Positions 14,920 through 23,719 of a stretch of DNA of 64,000 nt are shown piece by piece. How positions within the stretch are numbered: position 1 is the first letter of the stretch; every line of letters begins with the position of its first letter. A model generated the notes under the pieces. The model worked only from the letters and a program-made list of their open reading frames with translations, had not been told where the DNA came from and searched no databases. A program made the translations under genes and the position numbers. The stretch comes from Treponema sp. (GTDB taxonomy: Bacteria; Spirochaetota; Spirochaetia; Treponematales; Treponemataceae): assembly GCA_017548565.1 (NCBI GenBank), contig JAFYZU010000034.1, positions 38,122 through 102,121 on the forward strand. The letters are read 5' to 3'.

Positions 14920-17073
14920 ATGAAAAAACGTAAACCTATACTCATTAAACAGCAGGATGAAACAGACTGTGGAGCAGCCTGCCTTGCATCTATAGCAAAA
15001 TATTATGGTAAAATTACATCAATAACAAAAATAAGAAATCTGGCTGGCACAGATGCAAAAGGAACTTCCAGCAAAGGTCTTGTCAAAGCGGCTGAATCAT
15101 TGGGTTTTTCCTGCAAAAGTATGTTTTCAAGCAAAAAGCAGCTGAAAAAAGATCTTCCTTTCCCCCTCATTGCAAATACTGTAAAAAACGACATTAAACA
15201 TTATATAATTATTTATAACTGCAAAAATAAATTGATTCATATTGCTGATCCTGCTGAATCAATACAATGGATAAATATAAATGAATTTAAACAATGGTGG
15301 ACCGGTTATTTTTATCTGCTTACACCTACCGAAAAATTATATAATAACATAACAGATAACAAATCCTCTTTCTCACGTTTTTTCAAGCTTCTTACCAAAG
15401 ACAAATCAACTGTAATCCAAACCTTTATCTCCAGTTTTCTTCTTACGATACTTGGAATCCTGGGAGCCTTTTATTTCCGTTTCCTTATAGATAATGTAAT
15501 ATATTCAGCGCTCCCCACTGCCCTTATATCTATATCATCAGCTTATTTGATTGTAATCATTTTCCAGACACTTTTAAGCTATGCACGAAGCCACCTTATT
15601 ATTTTTCTTGGAAACAAACTGGAGGCTTCCCTGTCACTTGAATATTTTAAGCATATTCTTCATCTGCCTCTTGATTTTTTTACTAAGCGTAAAAGCGGGG
15701 AAATTCTTTCACGCTTTTCTGATGTTTCAACTATAAAGAATGCACTTTCATCCATGTGCGTAGGAGTAATTCTTGACTGCATTATGCTCTTATTTACCGG
15801 AATTGTCCTTTTTTCCTTCAGCCTTTCTCTGGTAAGCATAGCCGTAATTCCTGTAATTCTGTCTGCGGTCCTGGTTCTGTCTTTTTCAAAAAAATTTAAA
15901 ACCCTTATTTACAGACGCTCTGTAATCGAAGCAGAAAAATATTCACATCTTGTAGAAAGCGTAAATGGAATTTCAACAATAAAGGCTTTATGTACGGAAG
16001 ATAATTCTTATGACAAAGCAGAATTAAAAATAATTGAATCGATAGAAAGCTCTTACAAACTTCTGAATCTTGGTAATTTTCAGAATACCCTTGAAACCTT
16101 TCTTTCACAGGCAGGAAATCTTGCCGTTTACTGGTATGGCAGCTTTCTGATAATGCAGGGAAAGCTTTCTTTAGGAGAACTTATTGCTTTTGTAACATTA
16201 CTCGGCTATTTTCTCGGTCCTTTAAGCCGCCTGATTACCCTCCAGCCCCAGTTACTTGAAATATCCGTTGCATCCGGACGTCTTGGAGAAATTCTTGATC
16301 TCTCGCAGGAAAACTCATTGAATCACGGAAAAATCATTCCGAAATTAGTAAAAGGGAACATCAGCATCAAAGACCTTACCTTTTCTTACGGAACAAGGGG
16401 GACAACCCTCAGTAATATTTCACTAGATATAAAACAAGGCGAAAAAGTCGCTTTCGTCGGACCTTCCGGAATCGGCAAGACGACTCTGATGAAATTATTA
16501 TTAAGGTTCTACAAAGAAGACTCCGGTGTCATAACCCTTGACGGAAAAAATATAAATGATTTTGACATAAAGGAATACAGAAGACTTTTCGGTTATGTTC
16601 CGCAGGAAATCCTTTTGTTTTCCGGAACTGTCGAAGAAAACATCGCCTGGGGAAACGAAGAAGCAAAGGCAGAAGACATATACAATGCCGCAAAGAATTC
16701 AGAAGCACTTGATTTCATTTCAAACCTTGATGAACGTTTTTCAACAAAAGTCGAAGAAAAAGGCGCATCCCTTTCAGGTGGAGAACGGCAGCGAATTGCA
16801 CTTGCAAGAATACTTTTAAGAAAACCTAAAATCCTTATACTTGATGAAGCGACAAGCAGTCTTGACAGTATTTCAGAAGCAAAAATCTTAAAGACAATAA
16901 AAAGAATAAGTAAGAATAAAACCACAATTATAGTCGCCCACCGTCTTTCTACGATTAAGGACTGTGATAAAATTTTCGTGCTTCAGAACGGACAACTTGC
17001 TGAAAGCGGAAGGCATGAAGAATTAATCAGTAAAAATGGAGTTTATGAAAGGATGTGGAGGGAACAGCAGTGA
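14920..17073 (+). CDS. C39-peptidase-containing ABC exporter (PCAT)
   Basis: A 717-residue bacteriocin-type exporter. It cleaves double-glycine leaders on the cytoplasmic side and moves the cargo out with ATP. The N-terminal C39 domain has QQDETDCGAAC with catalytic Cys17, His94 (IKHYIII) and Asp110 (HIADP), so the triad is intact. About six membrane segments occupy residues 160-450. The nucleotide-binding domain has Walker A GPSGIGKTT, the Q-loop region YVPQE, signature LSGGERQRIALAR, Walker B ILILDEATSSLDS and the switch His in AHRLST. It is transcribed away from the effector operon, with which it shares a 177-bp promoter region. It overlaps the adaptor gene as GTGA. It is the obvious exporter for the effectors between 7.2 and 14.7 kb. 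Confidence 0.95.
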   Translation: MKKRKPILIKQQDETDCGAACLASIAKYYGKITSITKIRNLAGTDAKGTSSKGLVKAAESLGFSCKSMFSSKKQLKKDLPFPLIANTVKNDIKHYIIIYNCKNKLIHIADPAESIQWININEFKQWWTGYFYLLTPTEKLYNNITDNKSSFSRFFKLLTKDKSTVIQTFISSFLLTILGILGAFYFRFLIDNVIYSALPTALISISSAYLIVIIFQTLLSYARSHLIIFLGNKLEASLSLEYFKHILHLPLDFFTKRKSGEILSRFSDVSTIKNALSSMCVGVILDCIMLLFTGIVLFSFSLSLVSIAVIPVILSAVLVLSFSKKFKTLIYRRSVIEAEKYSHLVESVNGISTIKALCTEDNSYDKAELKIIESIESSYKLLNLGNFQNTLETFLSQAGNLAVYWYGSFLIMQGKLSLGELIAFVTLLGYFLGPLSRLITLQPQLLEISVASGRLGEILDLSQENSLNHGKIIPKLVKGNISIKDLTFSYGTRGTTLSNISLDIKQGEKVAFVGPSGIGKTTLMKLLLRFYKEDSGVITLDGKNINDFDIKEYRRLFGYVPQEILLFSGTVEENIAWGNEEAKAEDIYNAAKNSEALDFISNLDERFSTKVEEKGASLSGGERQRIALARILLRKPKILILDEATSSLDSISEAKILKTIKRISKNKTTIIVAHRLSTIKDCDKIFVLQNGQLAESGRHEELISKNGVYERMWREQQ

Positions 17074-17456
17074 AAATCTATCCGGAAGAAATGCTTACAT
17101 TAACGCAGGAATACTTTTTCAACAGAAGACCTGATATGCAGCAGAAAATCATAATCATATTAACTGCTTTGTTATTTTCTGTTTTTCTGTGGATTTTTCT
17201 GGCTCCCTTTGAAGAAGTCGTAAAATGCACTGGCTATGTACGTCCCCTTGAAAACATATCTCCAGTATCGAATGCAGTTACTGGAAAGATCGAAGGGATT
17301 TTTTATAAAACCGGACAGCACGTAAAAAAAGGACAGCTTCTGATGCAGATAGATCCGTCACAGCTGGAAGCCGAAAAAACATCTCTTTTAGATCAGATGG
17401 AAAACGAAACCTGGAAAACCGATTCCATGTGCATTACAGATTCCTGCTGGAGGTAA
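17070..17456 (+). pseudogene. Truncated HlyD-family membrane fusion protein
   Basis: The start is a GTG overlapping the exporter stop (GTGA), behind GGAGGG. The 128 residues are the N-terminal third of a type I secretion adaptor: a short cytoplasmic part, one membrane segment (residues about 25-45), the beta strands VVKCTGYVRP and the lipoyl half VTGKIEGIFYKTGQHVKKGQLLMQID, then the beginning of the coiled coil (AEKTSLLDQMENE). The family is usually near 400 residues; here the reading frame ends in 12 unrelated residues. No continuation exists in any frame in the 70 bases before ptsI. A deletion of the 3' two thirds is the simplest reading. Export would then need an adaptor encoded elsewhere, or the system is inactive. 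Confidence 0.8.
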
Positions 17457-17490
17457 TCTTTCGGTTAACTTACACTTTTCTTCTTTCTCA

Positions 17491-17519
17491 TTTAAAAACA
17501 ACAGATTATCTGATATAAT
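17491..17519 (+). promoter_or_regulatory. Promoter giving a probably leaderless ptsI transcript
   Basis: TTTAAA (17491-17496), a 17-base spacer and TATAAT (17514-17519). The start codon begins only seven bases after the -10, where transcription itself should start, and no ribosome site is present. Confidence 0.5.
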
Positions 17520-17525
17520 ATCCTT

Positions 17526-19229
17526 ATGGAAATTATACCTGGTAAAGCAGCATCAAAAGGGACTGGAATCGGAACGGCATTTGTAATTCCGGAACCGGTA
17601 CAAAGAGCAATTCCTCAACATGTAAGACCACAGAATTCTGTCGAAAAGGGATGGAATCTTTTTACAGACTCCAGGCAGACGGTTTTAAATCGTTTATGCA
17701 GACTTCTGGATTCTCTTTCTAAGACTCAGGAAAGCGATATCCTTCAGCGGCAGGTTTTTGAAACTTATGTCCTCATGCTTCAGGATGAATTCTTCATTCA
17801 GGAAATCAAATCCTTTTATGAAGCAAATGAATTCAATATTTTCCATACAGTTGATTATAAAACAAAGGAATATGCAGGAAAACTTAAGGAATCAAATGAT
17901 GAATATCTTTCACAGAGGGCAGCCGATATTCTTGATGTATATTCAATGGTTCTTGACGAAATGCTTGACATTCATCCGTTCGACATAAACACTGTTCCTG
18001 ACAATTCTATAATCGCTTCAAATTCCTTATCTTCTGCCGATACAATCATCCTTTCAAAAAGAAAAATAAAAGGGCTCATTTTAAACGAAGCCGGTGATAA
18101 TTCTCATGTTGTAATACTTGCACGAAGCTACGGAATTCCTGTAATAATCGGAGTAGAAAACATCTCTAAAAAAATCAGGACAGGCGAAACTGTAATTATC
18201 GATACTCAGAATTCCAGAATAATAATCAGTCCTGAAAAATCAATAATCGATGAATATAAAACAAAGCTTTTAGAAGAACAGAATTACCGCGAGCAGTTAA
18301 AACAATATCTGAACAGACCTGCAGTTACAAAGGATGGAACGCACTTTACGCTTCTTGCAAACATCAGCTCAATTGAAGAAGCAAAACTTGCAAAAGAAAA
18401 TAATGCAGACGGTATTGGTTTATTCAGAACGGAATTTCTTTTTATGGAACGCTCAGATTTACCGGCAGCCAGTCAGAACCGTACGATAAATGAAGAGGAA
18501 CAGTTCGAAGTTTACAAAGAAATTCTTCAGATTATGGGAAACAAACCTGTAACAATAAGAACTCTTGATGCCGGCGGTGATAAAATTCTGAAATCCCAGA
18601 ACATTCCGGTTCTTGAAGAAAAAAATCCTCTTATGGGTTTACGCGCTGTACGCCTTACCTTAAAATATCCGTCGCTCTTAAAAACCCAGCTGCGAGCCTT
18701 ATACCGTGCAAGTGTTTTCGGTAACCTTAAAATCATGTTCCCGCTGATTACTCATTACAGTCAGCTTGAAGAATGCAGAAAAATCGTAAATGAAGTAAAG
18801 GCTGAGCTTACAAAACAAAACATAAAATTCAACGATGTTCCTGTCGGTATCATGATAGAAACAGCTTCGGCGGCACTTACATCCGATTCCCTCTGTTCCC
18901 TTTCCGATTTTTTCAGCATAGGAACAAACGATTTAACTCAATATACGCTTGCAGTAGACAGGGAAAATCAGTCTGTAAGCGCCTTATACAATGAGCTTGA
19001 GCCGTCTGTCTTAAAGCTCATAAAAATGACTGTAACTTCGGCAAAAGATGCGGGCATTGAGCTTTGTGTCTGCGGAGAAATGGCCGGAAAAAGAAACTGC
19101 ATCATGTTTTTAGGCGGCATGGGAATAAGAACTCTGAGCATAAGTCCGAATCTGATTCTGGAAACAAAAGAGTTCTTATCGAAAACAGAAATTTCAGAAA
19201 TGGAAAAACTAACAGAAGGTAAAAAATGA
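17526..19229 (+). CDS. ptsI: PTS enzyme I (phosphoenolpyruvate-protein phosphotransferase)
   Basis: Enzyme I takes phosphate from PEP onto a histidine and passes it to HPr. The 567-residue length is standard. The N-terminal domain opens GKAASKGTGIGTAFVI. The phospho-His is in AGDNSHVVILARS near residue 197, a variant of the usual GGxxSHxAI. The PEP-binding barrel has GIGLFRTEFLFM, IRTLDAGGDKIL, NPLMGLRAVR, and the Cys motif CVCGEMAG near the end. No HPr or sugar-specific EII gene is nearby, so in a treponeme its role may be regulatory. The next gene, der, starts on an ATGA overlap. The transcript looks leaderless. Confidence 0.95.
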   Translation: MEIIPGKAASKGTGIGTAFVIPEPVQRAIPQHVRPQNSVEKGWNLFTDSRQTVLNRLCRLLDSLSKTQESDILQRQVFETYVLMLQDEFFIQEIKSFYEANEFNIFHTVDYKTKEYAGKLKESNDEYLSQRAADILDVYSMVLDEMLDIHPFDINTVPDNSIIASNSLSSADTIILSKRKIKGLILNEAGDNSHVVILARSYGIPVIIGVENISKKIRTGETVIIDTQNSRIIISPEKSIIDEYKTKLLEEQNYREQLKQYLNRPAVTKDGTHFTLLANISSIEEAKLAKENNADGIGLFRTEFLFMERSDLPAASQNRTINEEEQFEVYKEILQIMGNKPVTIRTLDAGGDKILKSQNIPVLEEKNPLMGLRAVRLTLKYPSLLKTQLRALYRASVFGNLKIMFPLITHYSQLEECRKIVNEVKAELTKQNIKFNDVPVGIMIETASAALTSDSLCSLSDFFSIGTNDLTQYTLAVDRENQSVSALYNELEPSVLKLIKMTVTSAKDAGIELCVCGEMAGKRNCIMFLGGMGIRTLSISPNLILETKEFLSKTEISEMEKLTEGKK

Positions 19230-20665
19230 GTAAGAAAAAATTCAAGCCTGATTTTTCAAAACCCAAGGATGAAGGTCAGGAAGAAATTGAAAAAATAGAT
19301 CAGAACGTTGAATATGACGGACTTCCTCTTGTAGTAATTGCAGGACGTCCGAATGTCGGAAAATCGACACTTTTTAACCGATTCTTAAAAAAACGTGTTG
19401 CTATAACGAACGATCAGCCCGGCGTTACGCGTGATCCGGTAGAAGCAACTGCTTTTTTAAATGAAAAACCGGTACATCTTGTAGACACGGGCGGATATAA
19501 ACTCACAAGAGACATTGGTACAAAAGAAGCAGAACTCGATGATTATGTTGTTGAACGTTCCTTAGACATGATTGACCGCTGCGATGTATTAATCCTTCTT
19601 TTAGATGCAGGAGAAATAACCGGCGAAGATGAAGAATTCATCATCAAAATGCGTCCTTACCGGGAAAAGCTGATTGCGGCTGTTAATAAAACTGAAGGCG
19701 GAAAAAATGAAGCTGAAGCATGGAATTATGCACGTTTCGGTTTTGATGAACTTATTTTTATTTCTGCAGAGCATGGTGACCGAATCGGTGAACTTATAGA
19801 TATGATTGTTTCTAAATGTGACTTCAGTAAAGTAAGAAAGCTTGATTCAGACCGTCCCGTAAAAATTGCAATACTCGGTAAGCCTAACACAGGAAAATCT
19901 ACACTTTCCAACAGATTAACTCACAGTGAAAATTCAATCGTATGCGATTATGCAGGAACTACCCGTGATGTTGTCGAAGGCGAATTCACTTATGCCGGAA
20001 AAAATTTCAAGGTTCTTGATACAGCAGGAATCAGACGTAAAGCAAAAGTCCACGATGATGTTGAATATTATTCTGTAAACCGTGCAATAAAAACCCTCGA
20101 TGAATGTGACATTGTTTTTTTAATCATAGATGCAATTGAAGGGCTTACTGAACAGGATAAAAAAATATGCTCGCTTGCATTTGAAAAAGGACGCGGGATT
20201 ATTTTTGTCCTGAACAAATGGGATTTACGCGAGGAACAGGGAACAAAGGCAGTAAAAGCGGCACGCGAATGGATGAACATTATGTTCGGTCAGATGGATT
20301 TTGCACCGATTATTCCTCTTTCAGCACTTGAAGGTAAAGGAATAAAGGAATTAATGAACACTGCAATTTCTCTTTATGAACAGCTTACTAAAAAAATCGA
20401 AACATCTGCCTTGAACAGGGCTCTTCAGGACTGGCTCGACCGTTATCCGCCACCAGCAAGTAAAACAGCACATTTCAAGATCCGCTATATGACTCAGGCC
20501 GGAATCAATCCTGTATCGTTCATCATTTTTGCTACCAGACCGGAGGTTGTACCCGAGCCTTATGTTACATATCTTAAAAACAGGATTCGTGAAGATCTTG
20601 GCTTTGATCAGATTCCTGTTCAGCTTGAATTAAAGGGCAGCCGTCAGAAATGGGAAGACAGATAG
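19226..20665 (+). CDS. der: Ribosome-assembly GTPase Der (EngA)
   Basis: Der acts in 50S ribosome maturation. Two tandem GTPase domains are visible: GRPNVGKSTLFNR with QPGVTRD and DTGGY in the first, GKPNTGKSTLSNR with YAGTTRD and DTAGI in the second. NKWD-type recognition is present in the second domain (VLNKWD) and NKTE in the first. A KH-like C-terminal domain (residues about 390-479) completes the family layout. The first 35 residues are an extra charged extension. It is coupled to ptsI by ATGA, and a MerR gene follows ten bases later. Confidence 0.96.
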   Translation: MSKKKFKPDFSKPKDEGQEEIEKIDQNVEYDGLPLVVIAGRPNVGKSTLFNRFLKKRVAITNDQPGVTRDPVEATAFLNEKPVHLVDTGGYKLTRDIGTKEAELDDYVVERSLDMIDRCDVLILLLDAGEITGEDEEFIIKMRPYREKLIAAVNKTEGGKNEAEAWNYARFGFDELIFISAEHGDRIGELIDMIVSKCDFSKVRKLDSDRPVKIAILGKPNTGKSTLSNRLTHSENSIVCDYAGTTRDVVEGEFTYAGKNFKVLDTAGIRRKAKVHDDVEYYSVNRAIKTLDECDIVFLIIDAIEGLTEQDKKICSLAFEKGRGIIFVLNKWDLREEQGTKAVKAAREWMNIMFGQMDFAPIIPLSALEGKGIKELMNTAISLYEQLTKKIETSALNRALQDWLDRYPPPASKTAHFKIRYMTQAGINPVSFIIFATRPEVVPEPYVTYLKNRIREDLGFDQIPVQLELKGSRQKWEDR

Positions 20666-20674
20666 GAAAAACAG

Positions 20675-20995
20675 ATGACTTATACAATCGGTGAAGTTGA
20701 AGAACTGACAGGTGTAAAAACTCATATCCTCAGATACTGGGAAGAAGTCGTTCCGGGCTTTATTCCACAAAAAGATTTAACGGGAAGAAGGATTTATTCT
20801 CAGCACGAGGTTGAACTGATTTTCCGCCTTAAATATCTTATAAACGAAAAGAAATTTACAGCAGAAGGTGCCGGCCGTCAGATTATAGAAGAAGCAAAGC
20901 AGGTGCAGCAGAATGCTGAAGTTATAAAAGAGATTCAGGAATGCCGTGAGCTTCTTTCCGAAATTTTCATTACTTTAAAAAAGAAGCAGGATTAA
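20675..20995 (+). CDS. MerR-family transcriptional regulator, short form
   Basis: A 106-residue protein with the MerR winged helix: YTIGEVEELTGVKTHILRYWEE, then GRRIYSQHEVELIFRLKYLI, followed by a dimerising helix. There is no C-terminal effector domain, so no ligand is predicted. The genes it controls are unknown. It sits between der and the Rsm22 gene in a tight plus-strand operon. Confidence 0.88.
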   Translation: MTYTIGEVEELTGVKTHILRYWEEVVPGFIPQKDLTGRRIYSQHEVELIFRLKYLINEKKFTAEGAGRQIIEEAKQVQQNAEVIKEIQECRELLSEIFITLKKKQD

Positions 20996-20996
20996 T

Positions 20997-22190
20997 ATGA
21001 ACCGGATTGAATTTACAAAAATCAGTTCCCTGTTCAGTTCAGAAAAACAGGACAAAATTGCACAAAAAATACTCACCGATTTTGATTCAGTCATTCAGGG
21101 GGTCAGACCTCTTAATTCAAAACAGCTTTTAAAACTTCCCGAAAACATCAAGGCGCTTTCACATCAGCTTACGGATCAGAGAAGCGAAAGACGTCTCGGT
21201 TATATGAATGATACTCTTTTTTTAAGCTCATATGTCCGCTATTACACCTGGTGGAATCTTGTGCGGTTGACAAAGCTTTTTTCTAATCTTGACGACGCAT
21301 GCTTTCCTTCGAAGGACTGCTATTGTCTGGATCTTGGAAGCGGACCGTTGACAGTTATAAATGCGTTGTGGCTTTCGCGTCCAGAGCTTCGTAAACTCAA
21401 CCTTACCTGGTATTGTCTTGATGTAAGCGCCAATTCCCTTTCTTTAGGCGAAGATATTTTTCTTTCGTTAGCGGCAAAAACAGCGGTAAATGAAAATTCA
21501 GGCAATGAAATAAAACCATGGAAAATCATAAGGGTTAAAGGGTCGTTCGGAACGTTTATCCGCGAAAAATGCAGCTTTATAACCTGTGCAAATCTTTTAA
21601 ATGAGCTTGACCAGGCATCTGATTTACCGCCTGATTTTCAATCAAAAAAATATTATGAAGAATTCAAAAAATATTCTTCGGCCGATGCAAAGTTCCTTCT
21701 TATTGAGCCTGGGATTCCAAAGGCATCAAGAACCCTGAGCCTTCTTCGCGAAAGATTCATAAAGGACAAGGCAACCATCCATTCACCGTGCACTCATTTT
21801 TTTGAATGCCCGATGAACGGATTTAAAGCATATACAGGAAGCTCTCACAAATGGTGCAACTTTGCTTTTTCCACAGAGAATGCACCGCCGAAACTTTTAA
21901 AACTTTCTGAAAAATCTTATCTTTCGAAGGACAGGGCAACCCTTTCATTTCTTGCAGTAGAAAAAACATCTGTAAATCATGACGACACTTTTTTAATCCG
22001 CATTGTTTCAGATTCCTTTTCTTTACCCGACAGGCGCACAGGCTTTTACGGCTGCAGTAAGCTTGGACTGACTCTTGTTTCAATAAAAGAAGATATTTTC
22101 AAATCAGGAGATTTAATCAGCGTTAAGCTGCCGGAAAATTACCGGTTACCGAAGGATTCAAAAAGTGGTGCCGTTTTAATCAGGCTTTAA
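20997..22190 (+). CDS. Rsm22-like SAM-dependent rRNA methyltransferase
   Basis: A 397-residue protein of the small-subunit Rsm22 family, which in mitochondria assists ribosome assembly. The SAM site is YCLDLGSGPLTVINALW near residue 110 with YCLDVS and ITCANLLNELDQ. The family-specific segment FLLIEPGIPKASRTLSLLR follows, and a Cys cluster (SPCTHFFECPMN, KWCNFAFS) that may hold iron-sulfur. The bacterial role is not established. One copy of the dispersed G-rich motif (21098-21111) lies in frame near the N-terminus. Its stop overlaps the stop of the convergent HAD gene in a shared TTAA. Confidence 0.8.
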   Translation: MNRIEFTKISSLFSSEKQDKIAQKILTDFDSVIQGVRPLNSKQLLKLPENIKALSHQLTDQRSERRLGYMNDTLFLSSYVRYYTWWNLVRLTKLFSNLDDACFPSKDCYCLDLGSGPLTVINALWLSRPELRKLNLTWYCLDVSANSLSLGEDIFLSLAAKTAVNENSGNEIKPWKIIRVKGSFGTFIREKCSFITCANLLNELDQASDLPPDFQSKKYYEEFKKYSSADAKFLLIEPGIPKASRTLSLLRERFIKDKATIHSPCTHFFECPMNGFKAYTGSSHKWCNFAFSTENAPPKLLKLSEKSYLSKDRATLSFLAVEKTSVNHDDTFLIRIVSDSFSLPDRRTGFYGCSKLGLTLVSIKEDIFKSGDLISVKLPENYRLPKDSKSGAVLIRL

Positions 22191-22846
22191 AAAGTCGTAA
22201 TTGCTATCTTAAGTATTTCGGAAACATTCTTTGCAATATAATCTGCCCCTGCTTTTTCAAGCTCATCCTTTGAACCGTAACCGTAAAGTACTCCGCAAGA
22301 CTGAATACCGTTTTTCTTTGCACCGAGAATATCATGCTTTCTGTCCCCGACCATCAGAACGGTAGGTTTTTCATCATCAGAAATTTTTGCCGCATCCAGA
22401 GTATAGGCAAGAACCTCTTCCTTATTGCTCCTGGACTCGTCAAGATTACATCCGCAGATTCGTTTAAAATATTTTGCCAGTCCGAAATGATCTAATATCC
22501 TTACTGAATATGCTTCCGGCTTTGAGGTTGCAACATAACATTTTTTACCGAGCATGTTCAGGACCTCAAGAACCTCCGGGATTTCCTTATAAACCTTGTT
22601 TTCAAAAAGACCTTTTCTGGCAAAGTATTCACGATATCTTCTGACTGCTTCTTCTGTTTTTTCATCATCATAATTGAAACGCTGTTTAAAAGTGTCTTTT
22701 AACGGAGGACCAATGAAAGTGCAGAGTTCCTTATACGACGGAACCTGTTCTCCGAAAGATTTAAGAGCATGCTTGAATGAATTTGTAATTCCTTTGGCAG
22801 GATCTGTCAGAGTTCCGTCCAAATCAAAAATAACAGTCTGAAACAT
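22187..22846 (-). CDS. HAD-family phosphatase, phosphoglycolate-phosphatase-like
   Basis: A 219-residue haloacid dehalogenase hydrolase. Motif I is FDLDGTLTDPAKG at the N-terminus, with a helical cap domain (residues about 16-80). Motif II is VATSKP near 107, and motifs III/IV are the Lys of SNKEEVL and MVGDRKHDILGAKKNG. It resembles Gph/PpaX proteins that hydrolyse small phosphates; the substrate is not predictable. Two bases separate it from the upstream UDG-like gene, so the two share a transcript. Confidence 0.88.
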   Translation of the reverse strand: MFQTVIFDLDGTLTDPAKGITNSFKHALKSFGEQVPSYKELCTFIGPPLKDTFKQRFNYDDEKTEEAVRRYREYFARKGLFENKVYKEIPEVLEVLNMLGKKCYVATSKPEAYSVRILDHFGLAKYFKRICGCNLDESRSNKEEVLAYTLDAAKISDDEKPTVLMVGDRKHDILGAKKNGIQSCGVLYGYGSKDELEKAGADYIAKNVSEILKIAITTF

Positions 22847-22848
22847 AA

Positions 22849-23610
22849 TTAATTGTCAGAAGAATTGAAGATCTCCCTTTTATGAGTATTACCCAGCCTA
22901 TGAATGCTTTCTATTAACGGGATGTGTGCTGAATTGTCTGCTATTATATAGTTTTTTAAGTCGATAATAAAGCGGTTCATTGAAAAATGTTGAAAAACAT
23001 ACACTTTATTCCATTCGCTTGTATCTGAAAGTCTTTCGTATAACTTCAATCTGTACGGTTCAAAAATTCCTTTTGCCTTTAATTCAGAATAACCGACAAG
23101 CCAGATTTCCGCTTTTTTTTCATTCCCGCTGTTATAATCGAGTAAGAGCTGTGCTGTTTTTTCTGCCATCCACAATTGACTTTCAAGAATGAGTTCAGAT
23201 GCTTCCTTATCTTTCATTATAGCTTTAAGCTGAGTTGTTTTTGCGCTGTGAACAGGTGTTTTATTCAGGATAATTACATTTTTACGGAAATCTATGTTTA
23301 ATTCTTTATTTTTACAAAAATATCCTTCCGCAATTTTTCCTGCCTGCCCTACAAGATAACGGTTGTTTTTCTTTAGCTGTTCATCTTTTCCGGGATTATC
23401 TGCAATTACAATAAGCTTTATGTCATCTTCCAGTGTGATTGAATCAAGCACCTGATTGTAAACGACCGGTGTTTCAAAAGAATACGAAGCGTCACCTGAA
23501 GCCTTTTTCTGAAGCTCCATCAGATTACTGCACTGTAAAGACCATTTTTTTACCTGTTTCTTAAAATCTTCGCGAAAACTGCATAGAACTTTAAACTGAC
23601 GCTCATTCAT
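22849..23610 (-). CDS. Uracil-DNA-glycosylase-fold protein
   Basis: A 253-residue protein. Residues about 82-110 read IVIADNPGKDEQLKKNNRYLVGQAGK, the motif 1 layout (hydrophobic strand, xDNPGxxE, then GxAG) of the family 4-like UDG superfamily. A C-terminal FQHFSMNRF occupies the place of the HPS motif. The catalytic residues of authentic UDGs are not all there, so a repair activity on uracil is possible but unproven. It is transcribed with the HAD phosphatase. Confidence 0.6.
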   Translation of the reverse strand: MNERQFKVLCSFREDFKKQVKKWSLQCSNLMELQKKASGDASYSFETPVVYNQVLDSITLEDDIKLIVIADNPGKDEQLKKNNRYLVGQAGKIAEGYFCKNKELNIDFRKNVIILNKTPVHSAKTTQLKAIMKDKEASELILESQLWMAEKTAQLLLDYNSGNEKKAEIWLVGYSELKAKGIFEPYRLKLYERLSDTSEWNKVYVFQHFSMNRFIIDLKNYIIADNSAHIPLIESIHRLGNTHKREIFNSSDN

Positions 23611-23658
23611 ATTTTTTACCTTTCTTTCGATAATATAATATGCAATTTCTTAAATTTG

Positions 23659-23667
23659 TGCTATGAT
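23659..23667 (+). promoter_or_regulatory. Extended -10 element before the secreted protein at 23720
   Basis: TGCTATGAT, the same layout as the exporter promoter at 14874. No good -35 is seen. The start codon is 52 bases downstream behind GGAGGA. Confidence 0.4.
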
Positions 23668-23719
23668 AATATATATTCTTTGAATATAAAAGACTATTTT
23701 GTAATTTTATGGAGGACCT

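Noticed and set aside
17400..17525. A frameshift instead of a deletion in the HlyD adaptor
   Set aside because: No frame in the 70 bases before ptsI continues with adaptor-like sequence, and ptsI begins at once.
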